DNA from: Hyalella azteca
Taxonomy: Eukaryota; Arthropoda; Malacostraca; Amphipoda; Hyalellidae
Assembly (NCBI RefSeq): GCF_000764305.2
Contig: NW_025932021.1
Coordinates: 62,001-126,000 of the forward strand
Direction of reading: 5' to 3'
DNA: 64,000 bases
Part shown: one piece after another, positions 46,801-62,858 of the stretch
Position numbering within the stretch: position 1 is the first letter of the stretch
Layout: each line of letters begins with the position of its first letter
Translations under genes and position numbers: made by a program
Notes under the pieces: generated by a model
Seen by the model: only the letters and a program-made list of their open reading frames with translations
Told to the model about the DNA's origin: nothing
Databases searched by the model: none

Positions 46801-49800
46801 AGGAAGATATTGCTGGACAGGAAGAAGTGAGTGCCGAATGTTGTATTTTCTTTACCTAGTCGAAATGTTATTAGGAACGCTACATAGTTTTACGATTTTC
46901 TTTAGGAGACTACTACCGGGCTGAGCGTAAGATGTGCTTACGGCACATCACTCAGAAAGAGGCTCACGAGAAAGACTTCTCAGCCCGTCGTGTTAAAAAC
47001 GGTAATATCTCCACCTCTAACCCACTCAACTATTTACCTACTTGGATCGTATTCGAATTTCAGTAAATCTACTTTCTGTACTACCAAGCAATATCTTAGA
47101 ATTGAATTTCGTGGCATTACAGCGCCTCTTGATGTCATGCATGAACCTGCTTATTTACTCATATTTCTTTTTTGAATGCGCAAATCAAAATATTATTTTA
47201 ATTTAATACATTTTTGTTCGCATTTATGCAGTTATTTACTAGATATCCTGGCATATATTCATCAAATTTCTATGGAAAAACTTAATGTGTAATGATTATT
47301 GAATTGAATTTTTTTACAATTGTAGTACCTGGGTCGTAAAATTGCTTCAAATTATCCTAAAACTTATTCATCATTTGAGCTGAAATTAAATTCAGTGGAA
47401 CTCAGCCATTCGCCAGTAAAGCACTCTAGTAGTACGAATGATTGAAATATGCCGGTTAAGTGGTCAGGGCAAATTTTAATTTAACAACTTTACTTAGAAT
47501 TCCCTTTTTTCTCCGCGCAGAGTTCAGTATTGTATCAAGTTGTGGAGACGACAGTTCAAGTACCGAAATACCACCTTCATTAGCCTCGAAAAATTTTTCT
47601 GGTATAAAAATAGGTTAGTATGAGTGGTATGTTCGTTGCTTTGAGAAAGATAACATCAACACTTTTTATTTTTAACATCGTTTCTATAGTCTTTGCAAAT
47701 TTTTATTAGTACGAAGAGATGGTGAATGTTTTGTGATATATTCTTGTTATTGTGAAGTTTTGACGACTCCAATCATATTACCAATGCATGCATTTAATAA
47801 TGTTTTTTTTAGTTATGATGCTATTGTTAACGCTCATGTCGATTTGATTTAAACCAATTATATTGGAATATTTTTTGGTTCTCACTCCGCACTGAGTATG
47901 TTATAATCAAAACTATCATTTGCAGCGCATGATGACGTGAACGCTAGACCTGGCCTGCAAGTTGAACTTCCGAGAAGTGATTGTTCGCCCACAAGACCAA
48001 AAGAAAGGCTGATTGGTAAGGAGAAGATTTGGATGAATTAGTAGTATACAGAGGTGGGCAGTAGCGCGCTACATTTTCAGTAGCGGTAGCGGTGGTGGCG
48101 CTACATTTAAGCAATTGTAGCGGTAGCGGTATCGCCCGCTACGTATTTAAGTAGCGATACGATGTTTTGCCGCTACAGAGCTACCGCTACATTTATAGAT
48201 AATGCCTTTAGATTTTACTTTATAATATTAAATATTATTTAAAAACCAGCATGATAAATATATAATATAAATTACAGAATAAAACTGTGCGAAAGATTTC
48301 AGTGTAATGTTGTTAACCTTAGCCTGTTACTTATGTCAACATGTTAGTTGTTAGTCCAGAGGTGGGCAGTAGCGCGCTACATTTTCAGTAGCGGTAGCGG
48401 CGCTACATTTAAGCAATTGTAGCGGTAGCGACGCTACATTTAAGCAATTGTAGCGGTAGCGCCCGTTACATTTAGAGCATGTAGCGGTAGCGCTCGCTAC
48501 ATTTCAAAGTAGCGCTGCCCAGCCCTGGTAGTATATACTTGTATGATCTAAAGTTCTCGCTCGACGCAACTTTCATTTCACTGCACCTGTGCTCAGCAAT
48601 GATCAAACTCGTTTTGGTTGCATACATTGATTTTGTGTGATTGATCATTTGACCAAAATTCATTTTCATATCGATAAAACGTCCGACATATAAATTTTCT
48701 CCTATTTCTACATGTAGTTTTGTATAATATTGTTCGTCGTTAAAAGCTGCCCACAAAGTGAGCTAGTAATCAGCGTGTTTCCGATGGGATGGAATATGAC
48801 GGATAACTCGTCCTCTGTCCCCAGGGGAGGAAGAAATGCCCTCCAGTAGCCGATCACCTGCTCCGGTGATGTCGCCATTTTCCCGTGAGTATGCCATTTT
48901 TTTGGTGAATTTTGCTGATTTCAAAGATGAATCCTTTAAATAATGGTAATATAGTGATAAAATTTTGTATTTTTTTAAGTTTAATTACGCGAGTACACTC
49001 ATAAATTCCCTTTTACTCGTTTTATAACGAGTAAACTGGGGGAATCGAATTGTTGAAAGTTAAACTTCTGCCGACTGACGTTTTCTATGTGTCTATCGTA
49101 CGAACTAATTAAGGATGCATGCATGGAATAACAGATTCAACAGATATCGAGGGAAACTGATTGTAGTCATGTCAAATAGTTAGGACATTTATACGTCCAT
49201 AGCGCAGCCAACTGCATCCAACCAATACGCACTGATATTTTAATCCTTAAATATCTACTACGGTATATTAGTTAGAATGTTTAATCTTGCTCGCAATTTT
49301 GCGTTTCAATATTTTCCTGATCATTATAAATTCATTTCAGTTTAGGCTGTATTGACAAAATTCTCCGTGAAATATTACAATTCTGATTGAATAACTATTC
49401 ATCACTGTTTGCATTTTTTCCCCGGACAACACAAGAGCAGCCGTCGAAAATGATTCCGCGGCTCAAACTTCAGGTCCAGAAATGAGCCGCACAATTTTAC
49501 AGCGCCTCGACGTCCTGGAATCTAACCAGAAAATCATCAGAAGAAACTTGGAAAGAATTATCAGCATCACAGCAAGCACTAATTTGCTGGTGAAGAATCC
49601 TTTGGTGCATAATAACATCGGAGGCCTGCATTCGTCCGTGCGATCATTCGATCCAGCCTCGACGCTTGATGAGCTAGACCAGCTATTAGAAGCGCATAAT
49701 ATTGTGAGTAATTCATTCACAATTTGCACTAATTATTATATAAGTTCATTAGCTCTACTCAGTACTTGGGCAATTCTGCGTGCTATTACCAACTATTTAC

Positions 49801-52800
49801 GTGTCACCTTGTAGCAATCTAACCTCACAGTGAAACCTTATTTTCGCATTAGTGCATAGGTATTGTCTAATCGTTAAATCAAATATTTTTTTTCGTCGTT
49901 TCAGATTGAAAGACTTCGAGGAGAAGAATTTTCGACATCGACTGCAACCTTGAAGGCCATGATAAGAAAGCTTGTGGCTCGCTCGCTTCTTACGAAATTC
50001 AGTATTTCGGAACATGATCCTCTACTGCCGAATTCAAAGATATGCATGAGAAGCCATAAGATATACGATGTACTCTTTGGTAAGTGTTATCTACTAGAAC
50101 AATGGAAATATAGAATCCTCCCATTTATGCTCACTGTTAAACTAAAGTAAATTGACTGCAATGTCTATGGAAATATTGTGTTATTGCACAGAACCAAATT
50201 ACCTATGGAATATATATGGAGACCAGTAGAAAAATATATATCTAGCGAAATAATTTTTAATATAAAAATAGTATAATTTTTTTCCACAGAGGCTCTGGAG
50301 CGAACAATCCATCGTGGAATTTCTCGTAGTAATTTCGACAGCGATTTGCAGACAATTTTATGTCATGCATGTAATCGGAGCAGCAACCACAAGAGTCGAA
50401 GGGAGAAGTTAGTTAACACCCAAAGACGCACTTCTTCAGCATCCGAGGCTTGATAATTTTACGGTGTCATAATTACCAGTACTTCAGTACTTGAATAATT
50501 ATTTGTGAATTAATGGTTGGTCAAAAATGTTGCTGGAAAAATTATTGAACAGAGTTGAAAGCTAAACCGCGCAGAACCAACTGCTTTTTGCTAATTATGT
50601 GATCTATTCTATAACGTAGTAACATTTTTTGCTTCTGATCCGCGATTGATCGGGCCATTGAGCGCCAGATGCGTAATTTATCAGAGTAGTTTCGTTGACT
50701 GAATTGGAAACTACGCCACTGACACAGAAGAGAAGCAAAATGTTGACAATTGAGTAGTAATTATACGAATATGGAGTACATGTAAAAAATGAACGGATAT
50801 TACAGGAACTTTACGAGTATCACCCGAAGCAACACATTTGAGCAGAAAGGCATGTCAGTGCCGATAAGTGTAGTGCTTTAACTCGAGTCTCAATTACGCG
50901 GAATAGATTTAATTTTACACTTTACGTTGAATATTGGCTTGAAATTAATTTTAGTATTTTTATCCTGTGTTTTAAGTTAGACTGAAATTTAAATCCCTGC
51001 ATGTACTGCACTGATGACTTCCTGAAAAATACCAGTTTCCATATTGATGAGGCTATCGCACTAACTTCTCCAAGGCCAGAACATGGCGCTGCATTGCTCG
51101 CGTCATGAGTGAGATGTTTGCTCGGAAGTTGAGCCGCTACTGTGAAACTTCTTGTCAATTCTCATCAAGGTATATATATCACGTCGGCTCTTTACCCAAT
51201 TTTTTTACCATTACGCGACTTGATGCCGCCTTGTCAGTTTTTCTGAGTGAAGCTTGGCGCGCTTTGAGCTGCTTGCCGAGCAAAGCGGTTAATATAGATA
51301 ATGCCATCGTTGAAATAATTAGGTATTCAGCTTTCAAACTAACGAGTATTCCTGCCCTGAAAAATTCCAATCTAAACTATTAATACTGAATTAGGTGTAG
51401 AAATACTCACCAGGCACGAGGCAGTCAGCGACGGCAAGAACCTGCCTGCAGAGGGCTTCTTTCCTCAGCAGCTGCATTGGAGCAAGCGATGCCAGCTCGT
51501 AGCCTTCCTCCGAGCCGTACAAGTGGATCAATGCGTACTTAATCTGATCATAAAAAACACCAAAAGTGTTACGGATTATGGGAGTTCAGTTAAGGTTCTT
51601 AGCTAATTTTCCTCACTAATACAAAAATGCGTCACTTTTATGTATTGCAGTATTGCTCATGATAAGGTCACACATGAATTCACATCTAAATCAATATTGA
51701 ACAAAGCATCGACATTCAAACCAAACTTTTACTTTGAGTAACAATAAAAATTAAACTTTTGCAATACATTTAGTATACGGTCTTACATTTAGTAAGCATG
51801 CGTGATTCGTGTAGAAAGTTGGAGCCCATTTTTCAAGAAACTGCTCGCAAGATCTAATGGTGGGATTAGTTGACTCAAGCTCTTCTGCTTCCTCCGTCAT
51901 GACTGAGGTCATCCGAACTAAATAATCAGGATCAACGGGCGTGGAGCAAGTGATGCATTTCCAGTCAGAGGATGGAGACAGTGGATCTGTGGGGATGACC
52001 ACTGAAGTAGGTGGAGCCAGTTTGCTTTTAGCAGCAGCAGCTGCAGCTGAGGTTTTCGTCGCTTTGCTGGTCTTAGGGCAGTTGGGACACATCAAAGCAG
52101 ACGCATAAGTACCGAGTTCTGTAGGGTCGACACATCGGGGGCAGTGGCACGTAAAGAATTTGGAAGTAAGCAGATGTTCTTGTCTGACGGCTGTCGTGGC
52201 GAGCACCTCAGTATAACATGAGGTCAAGTGACTGCCTCTCCGGATGGGAACAGCGGCGCGGACCACGAGATTTAAGTCGGCATCGAAAGTTCTGTGTGTG
52301 TTCGGAATACACGAATGTTCCAACATCGAACCTTGAGAGTAAACTCCTTGGATTGAGGAATCTGGTAGACGAATTTCGAATGCATTTGTGTCAATAATGC
52401 CCAGCACTTTTTTTATGAGGTCTTCATCGTATCTGTCAATTTTGAGACGCTCTCTGATGATGTCTACAACGGTGCGTTGAGTAATTGCGGCGTTTTCCGT
52501 GCGTGACCTCCTTTCATCGTGGCTTTCAAGAGTCATCAAGCGTCTCCAGAGACTCGTCTGGTTGTCCCTCAAGCTCAGAAGTCTCAATGGCATTATGCAT
52601 TCATACAGAGAGTTATTCTGTCCAAACAAGGAAACCTTCACAGGCATACCAGACTCGCTCACGGCTTCACACTCCGGCTCATGGGCTTCAGCCTGCTGAC
52701 AATCTGCATCGCACATTGGGAAGCCACATTTTTTGCAGCGGTACTGACCATCCACGGGTCGGTAGCAAGCCAGACAAACCGGCTCTGTGATCTGCTTTGG

Positions 52801-53395
52801 TCCGATCAAAAGAGGGCTGTCTGAAAGAAGCAGTTCTCCTGGTGCAATGTCTCGCGTTGCCAAAAAGTACCGCCCGAGCTCGGGACACTTGTTGATCTTC
52901 CAGGGCTTGCAATCCCTCTGATGTTTGCCCCATGCTGCCACCTGGTGAGCTTTTGAGCAGTACCAAACCTGCCGGTAGAACGAGCGTTTTTGCGTCCGTC
53001 TATTCATGAATGAAACAATCGAAATTGAAAGTAAAAAGATTTAAATTCGAGTAGCTAAGTTACACATTTTGAACTTAACGCAACTAAAGTCTCTCCAAAA
53101 CAATGAACTCAAGAAGAGAATCCCAACAAGGGCTTTAAATTGATAATAATAGCCATATTTTTAATATCTAGCCTTATTTTTAATATCTAGCCTAGCTACT
53201 GCCAACCTGCCAACAGCCGCCGCAGGCCCGGGCGGACTTAGAGGTGTTGCCGCACTCCTTGCAGGACACGGAGGGCGCTTCTTCAGCGACTTCACCGCTA
53301 CAGTCGCCATTTGCCGTCGGCAGTGACGTTGCTTTCATCATGTCTTGGAGGGAGATGCCGTCGGGCATTTTGGCTCCTACACTTGTGCCTGGCAT
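40866..53395 (-). CDS. SmydA-8: SET and MYND domain protein, SmydA-8-like, complete
   Basis: Arthropod-type SMYD protein, a putative lysine methyltransferase. Exons 53395-53207 (63 aa), 52968-51787 (394 aa), 51543-51411, 41764-41646 and 41012-40866 join in frame to 1770 bases, 589 aa. The MYND zinc finger (about residues 45-85) is split by the first intron: CKECGNTSKSARACGGCWQ joins to VWYCSKAHQVAAWGKHQ. The SET part shows ATRDIAPGELLLSDSPLLIG, an EHSCIPN motif where many relatives have NHSC, and post-SET cysteines FFTCHCPRC. The next exons carry the helical tail (IKYALIHLYG, VSRLRGSVLYELYQSIFYK). An Ala/Lys-rich, Pro/Ser-rich insert sits between post-SET and tail. The start is the first ATG after an acceptor at 53397, implying a 5' UTR intron. 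The third intron (9.6 kb) holds a plus-strand gene and several mobile elements. A poly(A) signal on the minus strand lies near 40745. Confidence 0.93.
41029..41571. repeat. Tandem duplication next to the last SmydA-8 exon
   Basis: GTGTAAGTACAAGGGCAATT ... GCTACCAGCTAAACTGGCAC at 41030-41149 recurs at 41422-41540 with few changes. The first unit is interrupted by the MITE at 41150-41386; the second gives the uninterrupted version. Confidence 0.85.
41150..41386. mobile_element. hAT-like MITE with GTAGCGGTAGCGG core
   Basis: Ends CAGAGCTGGGTAGCG and CTACTGCCCACCTCTG are inverted. The body is an array of GTAGCG/CGCTAC words able to fold on itself. The paralogous empty site is near 41541. Confidence 0.75.
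41765..45065. other. SmydA-8 intron 3, left part
   Basis: No exon supported. A 64-codon minus-strand ORF (42806-42612) starts with a signal-peptide-like hydrophobic run but has no further support. Confidence 0.45.
45179..45547 (+). pseudogene. YqaJ/SWIM-type protein N-terminal fragment
   Basis: Encodes RDRYLRKLLDINDVDPYEVP and SHGDLLNYFVF, then a TAG at 45403, then in the same frame EFKAFKTLESYKQFVDGWVQ. This resembles the start of invertebrate proteins with SWIM and YqaJ exonuclease domains. The stop and lack of the downstream domains mark it as a decayed fragment. Confidence 0.5.
45756..45971 (-). pseudogene. THAP zinc-finger fragment
   Basis: MGRYCAVIGCTSRS followed by LDNGMSFFSLP is the first C-x4-C half of a THAP DNA-binding finger. 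The later Trp and C-x2-H parts are not found in frame, so it is partial; a splice donor inside the ORF is possible. Confidence 0.55.
46482..50453 (+). CDS. DUF4806-like protein, nested in the SmydA-8 intron, complete
   Basis: Eight exons: 46482-46692, 46906-47001, 47521-47601, 47926-48015, 48825-48884, 49441-49703, 49905-50079, 50290-50453. They join in frame to 1140 bases, 379 aa, ending TGA at 50451. The N-terminal part (1-100) has the WEIVPRIWL...LLTYWPDEGD...WQLYPVQQIVEASGDYYRAERK pattern seen at the start of many invertebrate DUF4806 proteins. The C-terminal part (about 215-345: STLDELDQLLEAHN, TLKAMIRKLVARSLLTKFS, KIYDVLFEALERTIHRG) looks like DUF4806. The middle is a Ser/Pro-rich low-complexity linker built from four small exons. 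Function is unknown; some relatives may derive from mobile elements. It lies antisense inside SmydA-8 intron 3. The start ATG has no checked upstream exon. The acceptor of exon 6 is ambiguous by three bases (NAGNAG). I am confident of the splice chain, less of the family name. Confidence 0.78.
48049..48527. mobile_element. hAT-like MITE (479 bp) with 8-bp target duplication
   Basis: Ends CAGAGGTGGGCAGTAGCG and AGCGCTGCCCAGCCCTG, flanked by GTAGTATA at 48041-48048 and 48528-48535. The body has GTAGCGGTAGCGG words and a second left end at 48358. It lies in the fourth intron of the DUF4806-like gene and is the same family as 41150-41386. Confidence 0.87.
50454..51410. other. 3' flank of the DUF4806-like gene, inside SmydA-8 intron 3
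   Basis: No feature supported on either strand. Confidence 0.5.
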
Positions 53396-53715
53396 GCTAT
53401 AGAGAAAGAAAATCGTTTCCAATATTATTATTGTTTGACATTGTCTGAAAATATTATTTCAACCCTTCGAACGAAGATTTTAAATTTAATCTCATATAAA
53501 TTAAAATTCGAATTTGACTTGAATATTATTTCATGAAAACATTATTCGAGTTCATTTTCTACGTCGAGAGCCACAAAGATATATCGGGCATCACTTCTGT
53601 CAAGATTTTTGAAGTGTATTATCTTACTCATTTGCTGTCCAATGTGCTTATTAAAATATTTACTATTTTTTCGCTCTTTAGAAAGTTTTGGAAGCTTCTT
53701 TTGCAAATTAACCTA

Positions 53716-53914
53716 AGGGTAGGCACACAGTGAAAGCAGGTTGCCAGCGTGCTGGTTACCTGCTCAGGCTGGTGCCTGAAACCATAGAATACAGAAGCCT
53801 ATCCGTACAGGTTTTCACTATGAACACTTACATTATTATCCTATGTTCATTCTTGTGGCAGGTTGGAGCAGGTTCCCCGCGCGGGCAAACCTTTTTTCAC
53901 TGTGTGCGTACCCT
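53716..53914. mobile_element. Candidate MITE, about 200 bp
   Basis: AGGGTAGGCACACAGTGAAA on the left pairs with TTTCACTGTGTGCGTACCCT on the right. No coding content; target duplication not clear. Confidence 0.6.
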
Positions 53915-54230
53915 AACGCACAATAGACGTGAATTTAAACGGCCCTTTAATATCATTTGAATCTATCCTAAATGAAACATTACTTTAATTTATGCTTTAA
54001 ACTTACCTGTTAATATATGATCTCCGATGACTCCTAAAATTGTTATTATGCAATTCTGAAAAAGTTTTTATTTTCGTTAATTTCACGGGAAATTAAAACC
54101 GTTCATAGGGATAATTTTATTGTGTTCAAGCGCAAAATTCTTCTATCAATATTCTTCTATTGTCATCAAGCGCAAAAATTCATATCTGACTGTTCTATTT
54201 ATCCTGATTTTTTATGCTCACGATTTCGTT

Positions 54231-54262
54231 TTTGCACGAAAACGATTTCGTTTTCGTGCAAA
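54231..54262. repeat. Perfect 14-bp hairpin
   Basis: TTTGCACGAAAACG, loop ATTT, CGTTTTCGTGCAAA. Function unknown. Confidence 0.8.
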
Positions 54263-56170
54263 ATTCTTGCAAATTTATTCAGGTGTATTTTGTTTGATCT
54301 CATAGCAGGTACTAATATTAATTAAAAAAAAATTTAATATGTTCTGCGTCCATTCCCATTACATAATGACGATATATTAAACGCCTCTAGAGGCAACAAA
54401 TCTGTAGTAAATCACTATGTATATACGTCATTGCTAATGCCAAATTCCTATCGGAATCTACTTGATTTTGAGTGATATTTATCCATTAAATTTCCAGTAA
54501 GAATCACATGAAGTAAAGTGAGCTGCACTTTTTGTTACGATCAGACTAAGCAAGCTGTTTCAGATTTTTTGTAAAAAATATCCATGTTTTTTATGCGACT
54601 GGAGCGATTAACCTTTTTAAATACCTTTTGTATACAAGAATAAGCTTGTCATGAATCGCTAAATACTTCTTTTACGGAGAACATTATTTGGCTAATGTTC
54701 ATGAATGTTGCCCACGTTTCACTTGTCTCAAGTGGTAACTCATTTCGTTAGCCGTCGAAATATAGGTAGTCGTTTAAAATTAATCACGACTGCATGAGCA
54801 TTATGATTGGTTCACAGTTCAACTTGTCCAAGAACTTTACACAATAACTCGTCAGCCTAGCTTGGGTCACCACAATGGATTTCTTCTTCGAACCAACGTG
54901 AAATTTTCGCTACTCATTTTCATTAGGTAATTCATTACGAGAATTGTTTTAAATTTTTTCCATAACCATGGTAACAGTGTAATGAACGATTAGCTCTGGC
55001 CATAAGAGGGATGGACTACAATTGGTCGCTGTTATCAAGCCGCCACCGCGGGCTGCTCCGACAACTCCCCTCGTGCAGCTACGACCAAGTCTCGACTGTC
55101 GCGGGCTACCCTCACCCGCGCACGTATAGGCGCTCACCGCCTCGTGTCTTGCACCGATGCCAAACAAAGCGCCTATTTCTGGTATCCACGATACTCTCAC
55201 GAGTCCTTTCTTTGCTTGACGTTTAAAACCATCATTTAAATGGAGATCGACCCGCTCATTTTTTTACCTTCCCAACACAAATCAAGTCGCACACACTCAA
55301 TTACGCTTAACGCTCCATCATCGTAATCCGGCATCGATTTGAAGGAGTCATTGTAGCTATTATAGCTATCATTTACTAGTCGCTTCTTAATTCCTGATGG
55401 CAGGTCATATTTAGAGCTAACTGAATTTAAATATATAAAAATTACCGGCATTGATTTATTTTTGAAATCACCTGACCGCGTCTAGTGACAAGCAGCCAAC
55501 ATTGTCCTACTGGCCTCAATATCGCGACGTGTCGAGGACAAATGTAAATGAAACTCTTCCGACAACGCAGCCTGAAGGACACAAGATTATAGGCAAATTA
55601 ATTTTTACAGTTCAATTTCGTGAATTATCGCTTGCATTTTTATTATTTATAAAGGAACAAACTTAGTTTCGAGATTTTGACGTCACTTAATTGGAACTGA
55701 TGTGACCAATAACCTGAGACGCCAAAATGTCGCAGCGTGGTTAACTCGGCCGGACAAATTACTATTACATAATTTATTCTTCTAAAAAATGAGCAATAAG
55801 AGTAGCAAGATACCTTGCCAACATTGTTAAAGACCGCGAACCCTTAACTCGAGTGACAAAAGGGTTTATTTAAAGAAGCGAGCTCGATACCTGTCAAGTA
55901 AAGTTAGATATTTGTCTCATAGAACTATCTTTTACAGCTCATCCAGAATCCACTTGAGTTTGAGGCAAGTAATCTCGACTTCTAGTCACGTCCACTCAAG
56001 TAGAAGTTAGTGCAGAGCTACAGAGAGCAGCGGTGCGCTGTCAGCGCGCTTGTTTGTGACAATCAGCAAGCTATTCTTGACCTGAGACTAAGTACGCAGC
56101 ACGAAACCTCCTGTGGATGATTTCTACTTGCTGTGCTAGCATCTGACGCACGAAAATTCGTAATACATTA

Positions 56171-57771
56171 CAGTGCCGGAAATGGCTATACGACCACGCA
56201 GTTTTCTACAAATATTTGTTCTTGCACAAAAAATATGATATTCTAATTACACGAGGTTAAACTACGTTAAAAAAAACGGTTCCAACGCTATGCGATAAAA
56301 ATAATTTTCTTAAAATATATGAAAAAAAATTATGAAAATTAGAAAAACCTAGGTGGAAATGGTTATAAGACCAAGATACGTTTTTCCGTTTGTGGATCAC
56401 ATACACTCATTTTAATAGGCAATCTCATCTCCTTTCGCCATAATTACCTCAATGCATCTTCTCCCCACGCTATTTACCGTATAATCCAGTGTCTTTTGAG
56501 AAATTTTATGCCAAGAACGAAGGATAGCCGTGCTCAGGTCACTCACAGATTGAAACTGGCGCTCATTTTGGTAAACATCCCTCGCCATGATGCCCCATAA
56601 GTTTTCAATGGGGTTGAGGTCAGGACTAAGAGCCGACCGCGGCAACAGAGTAATATTCTGCTCTAGGAACCACATGTTTGCTGATTTTGGGGTGTGAATC
56701 GAAGCATTGTCTTGTTGGAAAACATATGATCCCTCATGTTTCTCATCGGCAAAAGGGAGAAGGTTGGTAAAACAGCGTGTGCTTGTAAGCCTCGGAATCT
56801 TGTCTCCCATGTAAAATAGCTAGAGTTGATTTTTCCTTTCAGCTAAACGCCCTAAAAAACCATGACAGAACGAACACCAGATTGCCGCTTGAAAAAAAAT
56901 TTAGGCTCACGGCCAGTGGTGCCAATAGCATTGCCATCCATCTGGATCATAAAGATTGAACTTTTTCATCACTGAAGGTAATCATGTGCCATCCCTTACC
57001 AATAAGCAAATATTTTTCAGCAAATTTTTGTCGGTTGATAATATGCTTTTGTTGGAGCACAGGGGCATTTTTTCTTCGTCATGTATTTGAACTTTTTCGT
57101 GTCATGCAATGACTAACGGGTGCGTCGTGCTGTCACATCAACTCCAGTGGCCAATTTTATAGAAGAAGTAGAGGTAGCGCAAGTTTTAGAACCTCAGAAA
57201 ACAGTCTCCTAAGATCCCTGTCGGTTAATTTTGGGGTTGGTCCAGTGTGCTTTTTTCACCCGTAGCCGCCCGGATTAGCAAAAAAATTATTGTGCAATGG
57301 GTTTTGAGAGTTTTATTCCCATTGCGATGTCCCGTTGGCTTCTACTGCATTTCACAAAGCCGAAAACTGCGTCTTCTCGGCCTCAGTGAGTCTTGTCCCA
57401 TTAGGCATATTTTTTACTTCGAAAAAATATAAATGAGGACACTGAACTACACCAGAAGTACACCAGAAAGGCCCTAGATGACGAAAATCAATATATTCTT
57501 TATATTGCTGTACTTTTTATAGTGAAAATGCTACAGAAAGATACCAAAATGGAGAAAAACCTATCCTGGTCTTATAACCATTTCCACCTAGGTTTTTCTA
57601 ATTTTCATAATTTCTTCTCATATATTTTGAGAAAATTATATTTTTTTTCGCATAGCGTTGGAACCGTTTTTAAACGTAGTTTAACCTCGTATAATTAGAA
57701 TCCCATAATTTTTTGTGCAAGGAAAAATATTTGGAGAAAACTGGGTGGTCGTATAGCCATTTCCGGCACTG
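56171..57771 (-). mobile_element. Tc1-type (DD34E) transposon, full length, inactive
   Basis: 1601 bases, ends CAGTGCCGGAAATGG, flanked by TA. The terminal inverted repeats are about 215 bases and each carries a second, inner copy of the end motif (GTGGAAATGGTTATAAGACC), an IR/DR layout. The transposase on the minus strand would start near 57404 but has several stops and frameshifts. The last 132 codons (56810-56412) are open, with FQQDNASIH and SPDLNPIENLWG; 34 residues separate the D and E. Confidence 0.9.
56412..57404 (-). pseudogene. Tc1 transposase, degenerate
   Basis: DD34E transposase remnant. MPNGTRLTEAEK begins near 57404, FSDEKK and NLYDPDGWQ (first catalytic D region) are in shifted frames, and the C-terminal 132 codons are intact. 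Not functional as read. Confidence 0.8.
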
Positions 57772-58758
57772 TAGAAGAATATATAGCTATTCTTGACCTG
57801 AGACGTAGCACGAAACCTCCTATGGAGGACATTTCTACTTGCTGTACGTGCTAGTATCTGACGCATGAAAAGCCGCAAAAGAACAGCGAGGTTTTTACTT
57901 TTACCTAATATTCTAGTGCTTCATGCTCGCAACGAAAGAAAAGACTGGTAAGTGTTCGAACGGAATATACATACTCTTACTACAACGATACAATCTCTGC
58001 TTTTTCCGTTCATCAAGCATATTACGTACAATAAATAGTTTTCGTTCAAATATTTAACTTGTGCCCGCTGGTGTGATAAAATTTCAAAAATTTGAAGTGT
58101 ATCGCCTAAACCATTCGTGCTCGAACATCATGACAGGTTGACAGGAAGCTTACGGTATATTCATTTGGATGAAATTAAACTCTGTCAAACGCACGCACAG
58201 AAATTTTATTGCTTTGAATAAAAAAAATTGCAAATACTCTGTTCTGCATTCAACTCAAAGCATCAGCTTAATTTATTACAGCCTAAATAATGACATTAAA
58301 AAGTAATGGAATCGAGAAAGCTTTCTAAGTTTCACTACGTGACGCACATTTTCGGAAGAATATTTTAAGTCGAAGACGTTTTGACAGATTTCCGGTCCGG
58401 ACAAGTGCAAACTTTTTCACTTAAAAAAGGCAAGTATAAACTCTGAGCTTATATTTAAGTGAAATTAAAATCTGTTCTTTATTATTAGATTTCAATTAAA
58501 ATGTGATGCTATAGAAAACAGAAGTAAAATAGACGGGTAAAGCATCACTGTGAACTTCAAAAAATGTGAAAACCGATTTACATAAGCCGGGAATTACTGT
58601 TGAGGTTAATCTTCCTGAAATTTAACTCTGGAAAATATTCACAATTACTCACCAAATTCAACAAAAATTCGCAACAATTCAAGACTTAATGAGGTCTAAC
58701 TTATTAAGGAGTTAGAGGTTAACATTAAGTCATTAACTTAATTGTTCATGAGGAACCA
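57772..58758. other. Region between the Tc1 element and cathepsin L
   Basis: 57785-57871 is a direct repeat of 56069-56156. The rest is AT-rich without supported features; a distant minus-strand AATAAA at 58478 could serve cathepsin L. Confidence 0.5.

Positions 58759-62858
<4,100 letters not shown>

Larger units (their letters stand above)
53396..56068. other. Upstream region of SmydA-8
   Basis: Begins with the 5' UTR acceptor. Contains a candidate MITE (53716-53914) and a hairpin (54231-54262). A GC- and CpG-rich stretch at 55010-55170 is a candidate SmydA-8 promoter. No coding exon supported. Confidence 0.45.

Noticed and set aside
55011..55226. 71-codon plus-strand ORF in GC-rich DNA
   Set aside because: Composition effect in a likely promoter region; no domain seen.
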